IMG/VR virus record: IMGVR_UViG_3300035688_000039
Location: 1 to 32,951 of that record
Strand: one strand, 5' to 3'
Origin: a virus
Length of the DNA stretch: 32,951 nt
The translations under genes and the position numbers were made by a program. Shown here piece after piece: positions 30,740-32,951 of the stretch. How positions within the stretch are numbered: position 1 is the stretch's first letter; every line of letters starts with the position of its first letter. The notes below the pieces were generated by a model that did not search any database, was not told the origin of the DNA, and saw only the letters and a program-made list of their open reading frames with translations.

Positions 30740-32083
30740 TTGGCAAGACCACCGCAGGCTGCTGTGGAGGCAGGACTCATCGGTGCCATAGCAAGCCCAG
30801 AGCAGCTCCTAGAGATTTGGCAAGCAGGTATTCGTCAACAGGACTTTGTAGTATGGGGCGATCTATTCGCCTGGATTAGTAACTATCAACAGCAGTACCA
30901 GATCCTTCCAACACACGATCAGATAAGAGCGTCCTATACAGACTGGCAACCACCAGAAGGTGACTTTCGCTATTGGCTCCAGCAATTGCAGCATTATGTC
31001 AAGATACGGCAAATACAACAGATCTGGCGTGATAATCTGGAACTCCTTGAGGAAGATCCCGACAAAGCTGGCGCTGCTATGCTAGACCGTCTGGAGACGA
31101 TACATATCTCTACAAATGGACATATGGCTGCAACAGATATTGGAGCAGATTTGAGATACACACGCTATCTCAAGAGGACAGAGATGCGCAAGAAGGGATA
31201 TCAACTTTGGGGCATTCCAACAGGTCTGAAACCCATCGATGGTAGTCATCAGGGCTGGATGCCAGGAGAATTAATCGGTATCTATGCCAGACCTTCTGTT
31301 GGCAAGACCTGGTTCATAAACAAATTGGGTGCGATTGCGTGGATGCAGACCAAGAATAGAATTCTTCTCATCAGCCCAGAGATGCCAGAATCACAGATGG
31401 CCTTGCGCATAGATGTCTTGATTGCAGCAGAATTAGGAATTCCTCTCAGTCATAAAGCAATAGTGGCAGGTGATTCTAGTATGATAGAAGTGTATGCAGC
31501 CTACCGTGACAAGGTCAAGGTAAGCGAACGTTGGTTTACAGTAGATAGTATCAAGGGCGAGGCTGTCAGCGTCGGCGACATTAGGATGCTGCATAAGGAG
31601 TACAAGCCAACGCTCATACTTATTGATGGCTTAAGTTTGCTCAAGGACGAAGATAAAGGCCAACAGACCTGGGAAAAGATTCGATCTTTGTCCTATCGAC
31701 TGAAGCAACTGGCCACGGCCATACGAGTTCCTATTATCGTTACTCACCAAGCAGTCAACAGCAGGCGAGGACGGCGCACAGATACAGATGTCGCACTGGG
31801 ACGAGGTGAGGATTTTCTAATGCCATCGCTGAATGATGCAGCATTTGGAGATTCCTTTGTGCAGGCGGCAAATACAATTATAACCATGGCTCCAGATCGC
31901 AACTATCGGAAACTTCTCTGGTATAGTCTTAGGAAGACGCGTGATAGAGATACAGAGTGGGCTCCTCGATGGGCACTAGCTTGGGATGTAGATTCTGGAC
32001 ACATTTTCGATATGTCTCATCATGGTCAAAATGAGCAATTGATTCTGCAAGAGATGGCACAATTGGGGATTGAGATAAACTGA
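30740..32083 (+). CDS. DnaB-like replicative helicase
   Basis: A 447-residue protein from TTG 30740, six bases after GGAGG. Residues 1-120 are a helical N-terminal domain. The RecA-like core has LWGIPTGLKPIDGSHQGW, Walker A ARPSVGKTW (183-191), Walker B LILIDG (292-297), the THQ motif (VPIIVTHQAVN) and a C-terminal arginine-rich part (LRKTRDRDTEW). The layout is that of phage DnaB/gp4-type hexameric helicases (IPTGxxxLD, GKT, IDxL, HQ). Followed by MazG-like and primase genes, it is the replication-fork helicase. Confidence 0.92.
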   Translation: MARPPQAAVEAGLIGAIASPEQLLEIWQAGIRQQDFVVWGDLFAWISNYQQQYQILPTHDQIRASYTDWQPPEGDFRYWLQQLQHYVKIRQIQQIWRDNLELLEEDPDKAGAAMLDRLETIHISTNGHMAATDIGADLRYTRYLKRTEMRKKGYQLWGIPTGLKPIDGSHQGWMPGELIGIYARPSVGKTWFINKLGAIAWMQTKNRILLISPEMPESQMALRIDVLIAAELGIPLSHKAIVAGDSSMIEVYAAYRDKVKVSERWFTVDSIKGEAVSVGDIRMLHKEYKPTLILIDGLSLLKDEDKGQQTWEKIRSLSYRLKQLATAIRVPIIVTHQAVNSRRGRRTDTDVALGRGEDFLMPSLNDAAFGDSFVQAANTIITMAPDRNYRKLLWYSLRKTRDRDTEWAPRWALAWDVDSGHIFDMSHHGQNEQLILQEMAQLGIEIN

Positions 32084-32472
32084 TGAAGACGAATGCCGAT
32101 ATGGTGCGACAATTTCATCTTGCTTTTGGCCTTCCTGCGCGAGAAGAGGCAAGCGCAAAGATTCCAGAGGGAAAGTTACGTTATGAACTGATGTTTGAAG
32201 AGTTGACAGAATATTGTGTAGCGGTCGCTTCTGGAGACATAATTGAGATCGCAGACGCTCTTGCAGATTTACTTTATGTTGTTTATGGGACAGCAATTGC
32301 TCATGGTATTCCTATTGATGCAGTCTTCGAGGAAGTGCATCGCAGTAACATGACAAAACTGGGCGAGGATGGCCTGCCACTCCGTAGGAAGGATGGCAAG
32401 ATACTGAAGAGCGACAAATGGGATCCTCCGGATATTGCGAAGGTATTCAGAGCTCTTGGTATATCTATATGA
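32083..32472 (+). CDS. MazG-like nucleotide pyrophosphohydrolase
   Basis: A 129-residue protein, ATG 32083 within the helicase stop (TGATG). The all-alpha NTP pyrophosphohydrolase pattern is clear: MFEELTEY with Glu39, Glu40 and Glu43, then EIADALADLLYVVYGTAIAH with Glu55 and Asp58 (metal ligands ExxE...ExxD), and the HRSNMTKLGEDG and GKILKSDKWDPPDI segments shared with the PRA-PH/MazG-like family. It probably hydrolyses (d)NTPs to monophosphates, for pool control or to remove modified nucleotides. Length is normal for phage members. Confidence 0.9.
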   Translation: MKTNADMVRQFHLAFGLPAREEASAKIPEGKLRYELMFEELTEYCVAVASGDIIEIADALADLLYVVYGTAIAHGIPIDAVFEEVHRSNMTKLGEDGLPLRRKDGKILKSDKWDPPDIAKVFRALGISI

Positions 32473-32649
32473 TTTGTCTGTCGCTTTGGAAACTGGTTAT
32501 GGCTCGCTATTGCTTTCTTCCCCGCCTTATGAGCGGGTGGGCCGACCAGTTTCCAGAGCGGGAGACAAAATGGCGGTCCTTGTCTGTCGTGAGGCTCTGG
32601 CGGGGTTGCCGTGGCAAGGGGAGATGACCTCGCCAGGGCCGATAAAACC
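32473..32649 (+). ncRNA. Strongly structured non-coding stretch upstream of primase
   Basis: Right after the preceding stop, 32473-32497 pairs with 32545-32569 over 25 positions, with one G-G mismatch and two G-U pairs (core CGCTTTGGAAACTGGT with ACCAGTTTCCAGAGCG). The apex contains CCCGC/GCGGG (32521-32525 with 32533-32537) and GGC/GCC. A second stem, GGCTCTGGCG (32593-32602) with CGCCAGGGCC (32631-32640), has one G-U pair and an inner TTGC/GCAA. TTGTCTGTCG occurs twice (32474 and 32580), so AGACAA (32563-32568) has two possible partners. It could be a leader switch, small RNA or DNA origin element. Confidence 0.6.
32474..32589 (+). repeat. Direct repeat TTGTCTGTCG inside the structured stretch
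   Basis: Identical ten-base copies at 32474-32483 and 32580-32589 flank AGACAA (32563-32568), which can pair with TTGTCT of either copy. Confidence 0.7.
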
Positions 32650-32951
32650 ATGAAAGATTATACTGAACTCATAGCAGCCTTGGGAATTGATGGCCAGATA
32701 AGCGGCAACGAATTGCATGCTCATTGTCCATTCCATAGTGATCTTCATCCATCATTTTCTTTGAATCTCAAGACTGGAAGAGGCATCTGTTTCGCTGGCT
32801 GTTGGTCTGGTGACTTTGTTAACCTTGTACGGCAGATTATGGATTGTAGTCTCAGAGAAGCTCTGGCATGGATAGCGCAACATGAATCTGGCGGCATCGA
32901 AATATTGCAGAAACAATTGGTGGAGCCGGCTCCAGCGATTATCGCAGAAGA
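32650..32951 (+). CDS. CHC2-type DNA primase (N-terminal fragment, runs off the window)
   Basis: ATG 32650 opens a frame to the window end (100 codons visible). Residues 24-60 carry the primase zinc-binding pattern: CPFHSDLHPSFSLNLKTGRG, ICFAGCWSGDFVNLV, with Cys26, His29, Cys47 and Cys51. The last pair is spaced CxxxC, one residue longer than the usual CxxC of DnaG. The zinc domain recognises the template for primer synthesis. There is no obvious ribosome site; the structured stretch directly upstream may affect translation. The helicase gene just upstream fits a primase-helicase pair. Confidence 0.88.
   Translation, partial: MKDYTELIAALGIDGQISGNELHAHCPFHSDLHPSFSLNLKTGRGICFAGCWSGDFVNLVRQIMDCSLREALAWIAQHESGGIEILQKQLVEPAPAIIAE

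Noticed and set aside
32527-32653. Small frames of about 70 codons on both strands at 32418-32748
   Set aside because: They cross the long inverted repeat, lack ribosome sites and overlap the MazG-like or primase genes.

Overview
The window is a stretch of a tailed bacteriophage (Caudoviricetes) or prophage genome. Every gene I can support reads on the + strand over 33 kb. The genes are packed with ATGA, TGATG, TAATG, GTGA or TTGA junctions, and most have Shine-Dalgarno sequences of the AGGAGG type, so the host is a bacterium. The host itself cannot be named from the sequence. Base composition is moderate, and ATG, GTG and TTG starts are all used.

Left part (1-13533), virion genes. An enormous tail protein enters from the left edge. 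It joins a tail-hub-like N-terminus, a PKD domain and about a dozen Asp-box (BNR) propeller repeats. It is followed by small structural proteins, a protein with a duplicated beta-rich domain, a BppU-like baseplate protein, two collagen-like fibre proteins (256 and 775 aa), a methyltransferase-glycosyltransferase-TPR fusion overlapping the large collagen gene, and a LamG-like protein. The glycosyltransferase next to a Thr/Lys-rich collagen fibre suggests a glycosylated fibre.

Lysis and switch region (13546-16019). Two small holin-like membrane proteins precede a TIM-barrel-like putative lysin, which seems to start at ATT, and a third membrane protein. Then come a phage CsrA, a short HNH endonuclease and a 276-base gap.

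Middle part (16020-27494). About 40 small genes, many with CxxC zinc-ribbon pairs, coiled coils or single membrane segments. Several, only 21-56 codons long, are recognisable mainly by their start/stop overlaps and ribosome binding sites. Landmarks are a sigma-70-like factor, a NUMOD3-HNH endonuclease, a DUF4031-like protein and a McrA-type HNH endonuclease. An HNH gene followed by a small FHVLGFLP gene occurs twice (15447-16253 and 24382-25415).

Right part (27505-32951), replication module: SNF2-family helicase, two conserved phage proteins of unknown function, DnaB-like helicase, MazG-like nucleotide pyrophosphohydrolase and the start of a CHC2-type primase.

The least expected features are non-coding. 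Compact islands at 16495-16570, 16784-16940, 25706-25893, 29915-30259 and 32473-32649 hold inverted repeats. The best is a 25-position stem with one mismatch just upstream of the primase gene. Another is an 18-pair stem downstream of a hairpin that looks like a CsrA binding site, in a genome that encodes its own CsrA. No tRNA, rRNA, CRISPR array, insertion sequence or integrase was recognised.
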